Shown here in pieces: positions 17,051 to 25,563 of a stretch of 64,000 bases of DNA. Each line of letters begins with the position of its first letter. The first letter of the stretch is position 1. The DNA is from Mycolicibacter terrae. Its GTDB lineage: Bacteria > Actinomycetota > Actinomycetes > Mycobacteriales > Mycobacteriaceae. A model generated the notes under the pieces. The model saw nothing but the letters and a program-made list of their open reading frames with translations. It did no database searches and was not told the origin of the DNA. The stretch covers positions 1,178,001 through 1,242,000 of the forward strand of contig NZ_AP022564.1 of assembly GCF_010727125.1 (NCBI RefSeq). The letters are read 5' to 3'. A program made the translations under genes and the position numbers.

Positions 17051-19678
17051 TCAGCGGCGCAGTGCCGCCAATTCGGATCGGGACCGCACTCCGAGCTTGG
17101 TGTAGATCCGAGTCAGGTGATACTGCACCGTCTTCGGTGAGATATAGAGCTCGGCGGCTACCTCGCGATTGGAGTGGCCTTGGGCCACCAGGGATGCCAC
17201 CGACTCCTCCTGCGGGGTCAGCTCGGTGAATCGGCGCGCGCCGCGCAGCTGGTGTACCCCACCGGCTTTGAGCTCACGGTCGCACCGGTCCACGAAAGTG
17301 CGCGCCCCCAAAGACAGATACAACTCGCGCGCGGTGCTGATCACCGTATCGGCGTCGCGTCGCTTCCCGGCACGGCGCAGCGTCTGCCCGTAGGCGAAGT
17401 TGACCCGGGCCAGGTCATAGCGCAGCGGCAGGCCGTCCAGCAAGGTGAGGGCGGCGTCGAAGGACCGCCGCGCTGCGGCGAGATCGCCGGCCGCCCCGAG
17501 CAGCCTGCCGCGTGCGCTGTACAGCCGTGCCTTCGCGGAACGATGCGCGCCGCAAGACCGTTCGTGCGACCGCAGCAGTGCGTCGGCGGCATCGAGTTGC
17601 CCGTCGCTGACCAGCGCACCGGCCAGGACGTCGACCCACGGCCACAACGCCGGCTGGTGCAGCGCGGGATCCCACGGCGCCCTGGTCAATGGTTCGAGCA
17701 CCCGCCGTACGGTGGGGTGATCGGCCTCGGCTTCGGCGACCACAGCCCGTGCCATCAGCGCGGGCAGTCGCATCAGTTCGTAGTCGCCGGTAGGCGCGTC
17801 CGCCGCCGAAACCGCCGCCGCCGCGGCCGGCCAGGACCCCCGCAGCGCATGCACCTGAGCCTCGGTCCACGCCAGCAGCGGCGTGGCCAGCACGATGCCC
17901 GTGCTCGCAGCCAGCTCGCGGCCCTGTTGGGCGCTGTGCAACGCCCGGTCCCAGTCGCCGACGGTGAACTGTACCCGCGCCAGCCAGGCAGTCGCCCACA
18001 GCGTGATTCGCGCTGAGCCACCCAGCTCCGCCATCGCCACCGCGCTCTCCAGGTTGCTGCGGGCGCCGTCGACGTCGTCCATGCTGAGCAGCAACCAGCC
18101 GCGTCCCATTGCGACGCGTTGAGCCTGCGCCCCGTAGCCGATGCGCGCGCCGAGCTCGTCGTAGGCGGCGGCCGCTTCGCGGGATCGTCCCGACGACGCC
18201 AGCCCCAGCCCGCGGATGGCGGCAGCCTCGATCCCGGCGGGCGAGTCGTCGCCGGCGAGCGCTATTGCACGATCCGCCCAGCCGACGAGTTCCTCTCCGC
18301 GGCAACGCATCAGCGAATTCAGCACGTAACGCTGAGCGATCTGGGCGGCCGTCGCCGGATCACGTTCGGCGTTGACGATGTCAGATGCGCGGCGCAGCCG
18401 GACCTCCGCCTCCGCCGCCCGGCCACGAAGTATGGCCAGATAGGCCAGCACGGCATTGCGAAGCGGGGTCTCGCGCAGGCTCTCCACCACCGGAACCAGC
18501 GCGGCTGCGCCCGCACAGTCGCCGGCGGCCACCAGTGCGTCCACCGACCGGGTGAACCGGTCATCACGCAGCAGCGGATCGGCGGTGAGTCGGCTGGCGT
18601 CACGAAACAGCCTCGCCGCCTCGGCCCACGCTCCGGCAGCGGCCTGGTCGTGAGCCAGTTCCTCGACCTGGTCGGCCAGCTGTGGGTCGGTAGTCGGTGT
18701 GGCGGCAACCAGGTGGCGTAGCCGGCGGGCCGGGTCGACCACGATCTGCGCGGCCCGGCGGTGGGCTGCAGCGACCGCGCGGACACCCATGATCTCGATG
18801 ACGGCCGCAGTGGTCAGCGGATCGGCCAGGCGTGGCTGGTGTTCTGCCGTCATGCTGATCAGGCCGACGGTGACGCCGTTGTCGATAGCGGTGAGCGGAT
18901 CCTCCGAGCAGGCCAACTGCGCTGCGGTGTCCAGTGATTCGTCCGTCGCGAGAACGGCCAGCGCTTCGATGAGGTGGCGGGTAGCCGGGGTGCAACTGTC
19001 CAGCCGGGCGCGCACGTCGGCGGTGACGTGCGCCGGGGCGGGCAGTGGGGCATCCGGATGGGTCCATACCGACGCCGGCAGTTCGTCGAGCAGGGCGAGA
19101 ACATCACGCGGATTGCCGCCGGTATGGCGGGTCAGCAGTTGGGCCATCACCGGGTGCAGCATCCTGCCGCGCAACCGAGCCAGTTCGGCCACCGCCGCGG
19201 AATCCAGTCCGCCGAGGCGCATTTCGTCGGTGTCGAGCCCGGTCAGCAGGGGAGTAGGTGTCGCCTCGGCGAGCAGCACCAGCAGTGACGCCCCGCGATG
19301 GTGCCGAACGGCGGTGCTGAGCGCCTGCAGTGAGATCGGATCGGCATATTCGGCGTCGTCGACGATGACCAGCACCGGGCCGTCGCCGCTGACCCTGCCG
19401 ATCAGCCAAGCCGCGGCGGCGACCGGTTCGATCGGCGGCGAGTCCTGCAACAGCTGACGCAGTACCCCTGCGGGCGTGTCGGTCTCCCACGCCATGGCCT
19501 GCGCCCGGTAGGCCGGACCCTGGTGGACGTCGGCGAGGTGTCGCAGCAGCGTGGTTTTACCGATTCCGGCCGGACCGACGAGACGTACTATCGCGGCGCC
19601 GCCGGCTGCCGCGCCGTTGATCCGCTCGGCCAGCTCGGCCAGCTGCTGATCACGCCCGATGCACACCGCGGGGACCAT
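17051..19678 (-). CDS. LAL-type (large ATP-binding) LuxR family regulator
   Basis: About 875 residues from ATG 19678 (MVPAVCIGRDQQLAELAERI). An AAA/NACHT-like ATPase comes first, with Walker A GPAGIGKTTLLR and Walker B VLVIVDDAEYAD. A long TPR-like helical region follows. The C-terminal LuxR helix-turn-helix reads ELTPQEESVASLVAQGHSNR through EVAAELYISPKTVQYHLTRI. Such proteins are ATP-dependent activators. It lies directly downstream of the ben genes on the same strand, between them and convergent pcaDIJ, so it may regulate aromatic catabolism. That role is inferred from position only. Confidence 0.88.
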   Translation of the reverse strand: MVPAVCIGRDQQLAELAERINGAAAGGAAIVRLVGPAGIGKTTLLRHLADVHQGPAYRAQAMAWETDTPAGVLRQLLQDSPPIEPVAAAAWLIGRVSGDGPVLVIVDDAEYADPISLQALSTAVRHHRGASLLVLLAEATPTPLLTGLDTDEMRLGGLDSAAVAELARLRGRMLHPVMAQLLTRHTGGNPRDVLALLDELPASVWTHPDAPLPAPAHVTADVRARLDSCTPATRHLIEALAVLATDESLDTAAQLACSEDPLTAIDNGVTVGLISMTAEHQPRLADPLTTAAVIEIMGVRAVAAAHRRAAQIVVDPARRLRHLVAATPTTDPQLADQVEELAHDQAAAGAWAEAARLFRDASRLTADPLLRDDRFTRSVDALVAAGDCAGAAALVPVVESLRETPLRNAVLAYLAILRGRAAEAEVRLRRASDIVNAERDPATAAQIAQRYVLNSLMRCRGEELVGWADRAIALAGDDSPAGIEAAAIRGLGLASSGRSREAAAAYDELGARIGYGAQAQRVAMGRGWLLLSMDDVDGARSNLESAVAMAELGGSARITLWATAWLARVQFTVGDWDRALHSAQQGRELAASTGIVLATPLLAWTEAQVHALRGSWPAAAAAVSAADAPTGDYELMRLPALMARAVVAEAEADHPTVRRVLEPLTRAPWDPALHQPALWPWVDVLAGALVSDGQLDAADALLRSHERSCGAHRSAKARLYSARGRLLGAAGDLAAARRSFDAALTLLDGLPLRYDLARVNFAYGQTLRRAGKRRDADTVISTARELYLSLGARTFVDRCDRELKAGGVHQLRGARRFTELTPQEESVASLVAQGHSNREVAAELYISPKTVQYHLTRIYTKLGVRSRSELAALRR

Positions 19679-19760
19679 CACTAGAAGTAAAGCAGGTTTT
19701 TCGTAAAACCACGGCGGGACGTTACCGCCGTTCCGGACGCGACCGGGCTTGCCGCTTTTC

Positions 19761-22535
19761 TCAGCCCTGATCGCCGCCGGCGACCGGCAGCACCGTGCCG
19801 GTGATGTACGAGGCCTCGTCGGAGGCCAGGAAGCAGATCGCGGCGGCCTGTTCGTCGAGGGTGCCGTAGCGCTTGAGCAGCGACGAGTCGATGGTCTGGT
19901 CGATGTGGGTCTGGAACCATCCGCGCTCGGTATCGCTGACGGGTTCGGGTGTGCCGCGGGAGATCCGGCGCGGTGGCGCCTGCGTACCGCCGGGCGCGGT
20001 GGCGCAGACCCGGATGCCGGCGTCGGCGTACTCCATCGCCAGCGACGCGGTGATCGCGTTGATACCGCCCTTGGCCGCCGAATACGGAATCCGGTTGACC
20101 CCCCGGGTCGCTGCCGATGAGACATTGACGATCACGCCCCGCCCGCGAGCCACCATCGACGGCAATGCGGCGCGGCAGGCGAACAGCGTGGTGAGCAGTG
20201 AACGGTCCACCTCGGCGCGGATCTCGGCACCGCTGAATTCGGTGAACGGCTTGAAGTTGATCGCCCCGCCCACATTGTTGATCAGTACGTCGATCTGACC
20301 GAAACGCGAAAGCGCTTGCTGGACCAGCGAGCTCGCGCCCTCGGGCTGCTCGAGGTCAACGGTGACCGCCAGGGCCTGCGGATCGCCGGCAACCGGCCCT
20401 TCGGCGAGTTCCCGGGCCAGCCCGACGACCAACTCGGAGCGGTCGGCCAGCACCAGCGTCCCGCCCTCGGCGTTGATCCGGCGGGCGGTGCGCTCGCCGA
20501 TGCCTTGCGCTGCTCCGGTGACCACCACGACCTTGCCGTCGAATCGGCCGGGCGTGACGAAGCGCGGCCGGCGCTGCGCCAGCGCATCGGCCATGGCGCG
20601 CCGCATGGTCTGTTTGGCCCGGTCGGCGTGGGCGGAGATCAGGCCCCGGGCGCCGGCGCGGTCGCCGGCCTCGAACGCGGCGACGATGTCGACGTGGTCT
20701 TGGGCGCACAACGGGTGGCACCAGGTGGCGTTGCGCAGCACGTCGCCCATCCGGCCCTTGACCCCGAGGGCCTGATAGGCCTGCAGCAGATGGTTATTGC
20801 CGGTCAACGTGAACAGGTATTCGTGGAAGGCCGCGTTGGTCTCGGTGTACTGGATGGCGTCCACCAGCCGGTCCCCGTCGACATAGGGCAGTGTCGACTC
20901 GGCCAACAGCCGATAACCGGTGAGCTGCTGGCTGGTCAGCCGCCCCAAGGTCAGCTCCACGGCGCCCAGTTCGAGGGCTTCGCGGGCCTCGAACAGCGCG
21001 TCGGACTCATGCACCGCGGGGTGCTCCTCGCCGATCTGATAGCCGTCCGGGGCGACGGTCGGCGCCGGGGCAGCCGGTGGCGCGACGGCGGCCAGCGTGG
21101 CGGACGGGAACATCTGCTGACCGATGACCGACCGGGCCCCGGGGTCGGCACACAGCGGGCCGTCCTCATCGAGCGGAATCGTGTCACCGGCGTGCGGGTC
21201 TGCCGGGGTGAGCAACTGGCCGAGGATGCGCCGGGCGGTATCGCCATCGGCGGTCGCCACTTTCGCACCCGGCGTCGGCTCGATCGCCGCAGCGGGCAAC
21301 ATGACCTGGCCGATCGCGGCCCGGCCGTCGGCAGCAGGGAGAAGATCTTCGACCGGTGCGACGGGACCGACCGGAGCGACCGGAGCTGCTGGCGTGGCCG
21401 GTGCCACGTGCTCGCTGGTCTCGGCGGCGGCGGGGGCCGCCGCGGCGGCGGCGGGCACTGCCAGGGCGAACTTTTCGTAGTAGAAGCCGGTCAGCGCGAC
21501 GTGCGCGTCGGTGAGGTGCTTGCGCACCGCCTCGACCATCGGTGGCGGGCCGCAGACGTAGGTGGCGACGTCACCGTCGTAGAGGTGTTCGGGTGCGATC
21601 AGGCTCATCACGTGTGCCTTGTCGGGCCCCCGGTTGGGGGCCGAGCTGTTCGGGTCGGACACACAGTAATCCCAGCTGAAACCCGGCAGCCCGGTGGCGA
21701 GTTCGGCAATCGTGTCGAGTTCCACCAGGTCTTCGTCGGTGCTGACGCCGTAGATCAGGTGGGCTCGCCGCCGGCTGCCGTCGGCGCGGACTTTGCGCAG
21801 TATCGCCAGTACCGGCGCCAGACCGGTGCCACCGGCCAGCAGCAGCACGGGGCGGTCGGTCTCGCGCAGGAAGAACGATCCGTGCGGCCCGGTGAACTCG
21901 AGGTGGTCGCCGACCGCCGCCCGCGCGGTGAGGTAGGTCGACATCACACCTCCGGGGGTCAGCTTCACCAGGAACGTCAGCCGCTCGTCGTTGGGGGCGT
22001 TGCTGAACGAATACGAGCGGGTCACCTTCTCGGTCGCCGACGCGCCCGGCACCGCGATATTGGCGTACTGGCCCGGCAGAAACGTCAGCTCCGCCCGGTT
22101 CGGAATCTCCAGCGCGATCGCCATGGTGGTCGCCGACAGGCGCTTGAGTTCCACCAGCGTGCCCGAATAGGAGGTGGCCTGGGTCTTGGCGACCTCGGAG
22201 GTGCTGCGGATCTGCAGGACGATGTTCGAACGCGGTTTCATGACACACGGCAGGCAGTAGCCCGCCGCCGCCTCGTCCTCGGACAGCGCATCGGGCAGGT
22301 AGCTGCCGCGGTCGTAGGTCCCGGACTCGCAGAAGGCTTTACAGGTGCCGCATACGCCGTCGAGGCAGTCCACCGGAATGTTGACCCGCTGACGGTAGGA
22401 AGCGCTGGCGATCGTCTGGTCTTCGGCGCAGCTGACGAACCGGGTGACACCGTCTTCGAACCCCAGCGCCACCTGGTGCGCAGGCGCCGGGCTCGCAGTG
22501 TCCACCGGTGCTCCGGGGTGCGATGTGACGGTCAT
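19761..22535 (-). CDS. benC-benD: fused benzoate dioxygenase reductase (BenC) - FCD-like domain - diol dehydrogenase (BenD)
   Basis: 924 residues. Residues about 20-110 are a 2Fe-2S ferredoxin domain (Cys57, Cys62, Cys65, Cys97). About 120-355 are the FAD/NAD(H) reductase (RSYSFSN, LLLAGGTGLAP, YVCGPPPMVEAV). About 360-500 are an Ala/Pro-rich linker with three IGQ-type motifs. About 505-655 resemble the FCD ligand-binding domain of GntR regulators (NAAFHEYLFTLTGNNHLLQA). About 663-924 are an SDR (TGAAQGIG, NNVGG, Ser near 806, Tyr818, Lys822) that would oxidise the cis-diol to catechol. BenC feeds electrons to BenAB; BenD completes catechol formation. The ATG lies 10 bases after benB, with GAGGAAG as ribosome site. 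Confidence 0.9.
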   Translation of the reverse strand: MTVTSHPGAPVDTASPAPAHQVALGFEDGVTRFVSCAEDQTIASASYRQRVNIPVDCLDGVCGTCKAFCESGTYDRGSYLPDALSEDEAAAGYCLPCVMKPRSNIVLQIRSTSEVAKTQATSYSGTLVELKRLSATTMAIALEIPNRAELTFLPGQYANIAVPGASATEKVTRSYSFSNAPNDERLTFLVKLTPGGVMSTYLTARAAVGDHLEFTGPHGSFFLRETDRPVLLLAGGTGLAPVLAILRKVRADGSRRRAHLIYGVSTDEDLVELDTIAELATGLPGFSWDYCVSDPNSSAPNRGPDKAHVMSLIAPEHLYDGDVATYVCGPPPMVEAVRKHLTDAHVALTGFYYEKFALAVPAAAAAAPAAAETSEHVAPATPAAPVAPVGPVAPVEDLLPAADGRAAIGQVMLPAAAIEPTPGAKVATADGDTARRILGQLLTPADPHAGDTIPLDEDGPLCADPGARSVIGQQMFPSATLAAVAPPAAPAPTVAPDGYQIGEEHPAVHESDALFEAREALELGAVELTLGRLTSQQLTGYRLLAESTLPYVDGDRLVDAIQYTETNAAFHEYLFTLTGNNHLLQAYQALGVKGRMGDVLRNATWCHPLCAQDHVDIVAAFEAGDRAGARGLISAHADRAKQTMRRAMADALAQRRPRFVTPGRFDGKVVVVTGAAQGIGERTARRINAEGGTLVLADRSELVVGLARELAEGPVAGDPQALAVTVDLEQPEGASSLVQQALSRFGQIDVLINNVGGAINFKPFTEFSGAEIRAEVDRSLLTTLFACRAALPSMVARGRGVIVNVSSAATRGVNRIPYSAAKGGINAITASLAMEYADAGIRVCATAPGGTQAPPRRISRGTPEPVSDTERGWFQTHIDQTIDSSLLKRYGTLDEQAAAICFLASDEASYITGTVLPVAGGDQG

Positions 22536-22545
22536 ATCGGCTTCC

Positions 22546-23070
22546 TCAGATGTGGTAGATGTCCACGACGTGGTCGATGTAGTCGTTCTTGAGCACCACC
22601 GTCTTTCGGCGGATCAGCGGCTGTTCGCCGGAGAAGTCGATGGTGTAGAACGACGTCCCGTAGTACGGGTCGACCTGCTCGTAGCGGTAGTACATGGTGT
22701 GCCAGTTGAAGCGGATGTCGACCACATCGCCGCGGCGTTCGATGACCTCTACATTGGCGATGTTGTGGCTGGTGCGCGGGTCGGGAAGTGAAGTCGCCGA
22801 GGAACGCTCGGTGCGGATCCGGAAGACCCGGTCGTGCAGGCCGCCCTTGTTGGGGTAGTACATCAGCGACACCTCGGTCTGGGGATCCTCGGTGAGCCGG
22901 TCGTCGACATCCCAGGCCGGCATCCAGAACACCACATCGTCGGCGTAGCACTCCAGCCATTTCTCGAACTCGCGGTCGTCGAGGTATCGCGCCTCGCGAT
23001 AGAGGAAGGCTTCGATCGCGTTCTGGGTGATGTGCTTGCTACCCGTCTGGGGGTCTTCGGTGAGGGTCAT
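22546..23070 (-). CDS. benB: benzoate 1,2-dioxygenase small subunit
   Basis: 174 residues, the normal length for ring-hydroxylating dioxygenase beta subunits. EAFLYREARYLDDREFEKWL and YADDVVFWMPAWD near the start and the SHNIANVEV segment are characteristic. It forms the alpha3beta3 oxygenase with BenA and has no metal ligands of its own. It starts 15 bases after benA and is followed at once by the BenC-BenD fusion. Confidence 0.92.
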   Translation of the reverse strand: MTLTEDPQTGSKHITQNAIEAFLYREARYLDDREFEKWLECYADDVVFWMPAWDVDDRLTEDPQTEVSLMYYPNKGGLHDRVFRIRTERSSATSLPDPRTSHNIANVEVIERRGDVVDIRFNWHTMYYRYEQVDPYYGTSFYTIDFSGEQPLIRRKTVVLKNDYIDHVVDIYHI

Positions 23071-23085
23071 GATCGGTGCTTTCGT

Positions 23086-24498
23086 TCAGTGGCCGCAGGG
23101 GGTCCGGTGGGCGCCATTGGCTCGGGTCGCCTCGATCTCCCGCTCCGTGGTCAAGGCATCGCGCATGACTTCCAGCCAATACTGGTCCTGCGCAACGAAC
23201 AAGCCTTCGTCCTCGGCCTTGATCCCCGAGGAGATGACGTTGTGCATCCCGAGCGACTCGGCGACGGCGTCGGGTCCGCTGATCCAGTGCTCGGCGCCAC
23301 GGCTGACGTCGTTCCAGGGCGCATGCTCGGCGTGGAAGCCGTTCTGCACCGAGCGGAACTCCTCCAGATCGTCGGGGGTAGCCATGCCGGTGGCGTTGAA
23401 GAAGTCCTCGTACTGGCGGATCCGGTTGGCGCGGGCCTCGGGGCTCTCACCCTTGGGTGCGATGCAGTAGATGGTGATGTCGGTCCGGTCGGCCGAGATC
23501 GGGCGGATGCGGCGGATCTGGGTGGAGAACTGATCCATCAGGTAGACGTTCGGGAAGAGGCAGAGGTTGCGGGAGCCGGCGACCATGAACTCGCCCTTGG
23601 CTTTTCCGTGTGCGGCCCGCAGTCGGTCGGTCTGGTCGTACAGTGGCCGGTCCTGTGGGTTGGCCGCCTGGGTCCACAGGCACATGTGCCCATTGGGGAA
23701 GGACCAGTAGCCGCCGCCTTCTTCGGCCCACTTGGACGCGTCGAGCACCTTGGTCTCATAGGCGGAGTCGCCGGTGGTGCGACGGGAGGTGGTGGCGGCG
23801 TAGTTCCAGTGCACCGACGTGACGTGGTAGCCGTCGGCGCCGTTCTCGATCTGGACCTTCCAGTTGGCGTGCAGCGTGTAGGTGGAGGTGCCCCGCAGCA
23901 CCTCCAGGCCGTCCGGCGACTGGTCGACGAGCAGATCTATCACCTTGGTCGCGTCGCCGAGGTATTCGGCAAGCGGCGCCACGTCTGGATTCAGACTGCC
24001 GAACAGGAAGCCGCGGTAGTTCTCGAAGCGGGCGACCTTGGTCATGTCGTGTGAACCGTTGGTGTCGAAGCTCGCCGGGTAACCGGCGCCTTCGGGCAGT
24101 TTGACCTTGAGCAGGCTGCCGTCATTGCGGAAAGTCCACCCGTGGAAGGGGCAGGTGAACGTCATGCGGTTGTCGGTCTTGCGCCGACACAGCATTGCGC
24201 CGCGGTGAGCGCAGGCGTTGATCAGGCAGTGCAGCGCGCCGTCCTTGTCGCGGGTGATCACCACCGGGCTGCGGCCGATGTCGGTGGTGAAGTAATCGCC
24301 CGGATTGGGGACCTGGCTCTCGTGGGCCAGGTAGATCCAGTTGCCCTCGAAGATGTAGCGCATCTCGAGATCGAAGATCTCGGGGTCGGTGAAGATGCGG
24401 CGGTTGACGCGGTAGATGCCGGCCTCATGGTCCTCGAGCACCGCGTCGTCGAGAACGCTCGCCAGGCGATCCAGCTTGGTGGTGCTCGGTGCGGTCAT
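23086..24498 (-). CDS. benA: benzoate 1,2-dioxygenase large subunit
   Basis: 470 residues. The Rieske centre ligands are Cys96-x-His98 and Cys116-x2-His119 (CAHRG and CPFHGW). The mononuclear iron site is Asp222, His225 and His230 in ENGADGYHVTSVHW. Size and sequence fit the benzoate/toluate group. It adds O2 to benzoate to give the 1,2-cis-diol-1-carboxylate. GGAGG precedes the ATG. It is divergent from catR, with about 160 bases of shared regulatory DNA. Confidence 0.93.
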   Translation of the reverse strand: MTAPSTTKLDRLASVLDDAVLEDHEAGIYRVNRRIFTDPEIFDLEMRYIFEGNWIYLAHESQVPNPGDYFTTDIGRSPVVITRDKDGALHCLINACAHRGAMLCRRKTDNRMTFTCPFHGWTFRNDGSLLKVKLPEGAGYPASFDTNGSHDMTKVARFENYRGFLFGSLNPDVAPLAEYLGDATKVIDLLVDQSPDGLEVLRGTSTYTLHANWKVQIENGADGYHVTSVHWNYAATTSRRTTGDSAYETKVLDASKWAEEGGGYWSFPNGHMCLWTQAANPQDRPLYDQTDRLRAAHGKAKGEFMVAGSRNLCLFPNVYLMDQFSTQIRRIRPISADRTDITIYCIAPKGESPEARANRIRQYEDFFNATGMATPDDLEEFRSVQNGFHAEHAPWNDVSRGAEHWISGPDAVAESLGMHNVISSGIKAEDEGLFVAQDQYWLEVMRDALTTEREIEATRANGAHRTPCGH

Positions 24499-24660
24499 GG
24501 GTGCCTCCAGGGATTGGTTCTACAACCCTCGCACCGGGTGGTGCCCGTCACACCAGGTAAATGCCTAGTCCTGGGCCGGGCATCGATTAATGAAAATTAA
24601 CGATCAATCAGCCGAAAAGACGTCCTTGTTCGGTATGGATCGCGGCCATACGCTGAAGCG
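24499..24660. promoter_or_regulatory. benA / catR divergent regulatory region
   Basis: GTATGG-N7-CCATAC (24633-24651) is a perfect inverted repeat lying between TTGTTC (24626-24631) and TACGCT (24649-24654), a -35/-10 pair with 17-base spacing. The -10 ends 6 bases before the catR ATG, so catR should be leaderless. A second inverted repeat, ATGCC-N13-GGCAT (24561-24583), lies nearer benA and fits a LysR box. Between them an AT-rich near-palindrome (ATCGATTAATGAAAATTAACG) occurs. Binding by CatR is inferred. Confidence 0.6.
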
Positions 24661-25563
24661 ATGGAGCTTCGTCACCTACGTTATTTCGCCGCGGTGGCCC
24701 AGACCTGCCATTTCGGCCAGGCCGCCGAGCGGTTGCACGTCGCACAGCCCGCACTGTCCTATTCCATCCGGCAGCTGGAGGCGGAGCTGAACACCACGCT
24801 GTTCAACCGGACCACCAGACAGGTCTCGCTCACCGCCGCCGGCGAGTACCTGCAGGAGGAGGCGGCCCGGATTCTCGGTGATGTGGACGACGCGGTGCGC
24901 GGAGTGCGCCGGGTCGCCGCGGGCCGCAGTGGCCGGATTCGGCTGGGCCTGACCGGGACCGCCGCGCTGTCGCACCTGCCGCGCATCGCTCGGATGGTTC
25001 AGGCCGAGTTGCCCGGCGTCGATCTCGAGATTCAGGCGGACCTGCTCACTCCTGCGCACTGCGACGCATTGCGTTCCGGCACACTGGATCTGGGCGTGTT
25101 GCGACCGCCAGCCGTCGGTGAGGGACTGGAGGTGCGGACCATCGCCGTCGAACCGCTGGCGCTGGCGGTGTCGGTTGACCACCGGCTCGCGGTGGAGCCG
25201 GTGGTGTCGCTCTCGGATTTGCGCAACGAGCCGTTCGTCGCCTACCAGAGCCGGGAATCGGCGGTCAACGATGCGGTGCTGCGGGCCTGTCGTAACGCCG
25301 GCTTCGTGCCGCAGCGCGAACACCAGGCCCCGGGCACTGCGGTGCTGTTGGCTCTGGTGGCCGCCGGGCTCGGGGTCGCCGTGGTGCCCGAATCCGCCCG
25401 ACGGTTGCCGTTGGAAGGAGTGGTGTTCCGCGATCTGCTCGATGCCGGAACCATCGAGCTGGCGCTGGCCTGGCGCATCGGCGAGGACTCTCCGGTCGTC
25501 GAGGCCGTCCGCGCCGTGGTCCAGACCGCCTTCCCGGTTCTGGAGTCAGGTGGTGTTCGATGA
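24661..25563 (+). CDS. catR: LysR family regulator of the ben/cat genes
   Basis: 300 residues. The N-terminal winged helix (MELRHLRYFAAVAQTCHFGQ, RLHVAQPALSYSIRQLE) is canonical LysR, followed by a substrate-binding domain. It is divergent from benA and coupled by ATGA to catB, as in other catechol operons, so muconate- or benzoate-responsive control is likely. The ATG is at about +1 of the deduced promoter. Specific effector residues were not checked. Confidence 0.85.
   Translation: MELRHLRYFAAVAQTCHFGQAAERLHVAQPALSYSIRQLEAELNTTLFNRTTRQVSLTAAGEYLQEEAARILGDVDDAVRGVRRVAAGRSGRIRLGLTGTAALSHLPRIARMVQAELPGVDLEIQADLLTPAHCDALRSGTLDLGVLRPPAVGEGLEVRTIAVEPLALAVSVDHRLAVEPVVSLSDLRNEPFVAYQSRESAVNDAVLRACRNAGFVPQREHQAPGTAVLLALVAAGLGVAVVPESARRLPLEGVVFRDLLDAGTIELALAWRIGEDSPVVEAVRAVVQTAFPVLESGGVR

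Noticed and set aside
20316..22592. 758-residue + strand frame opposite the BenC-BenD gene
   Set aside because: Gly/Arg/Gln-rich with no domain, exactly antisense to a strongly supported enzyme gene.
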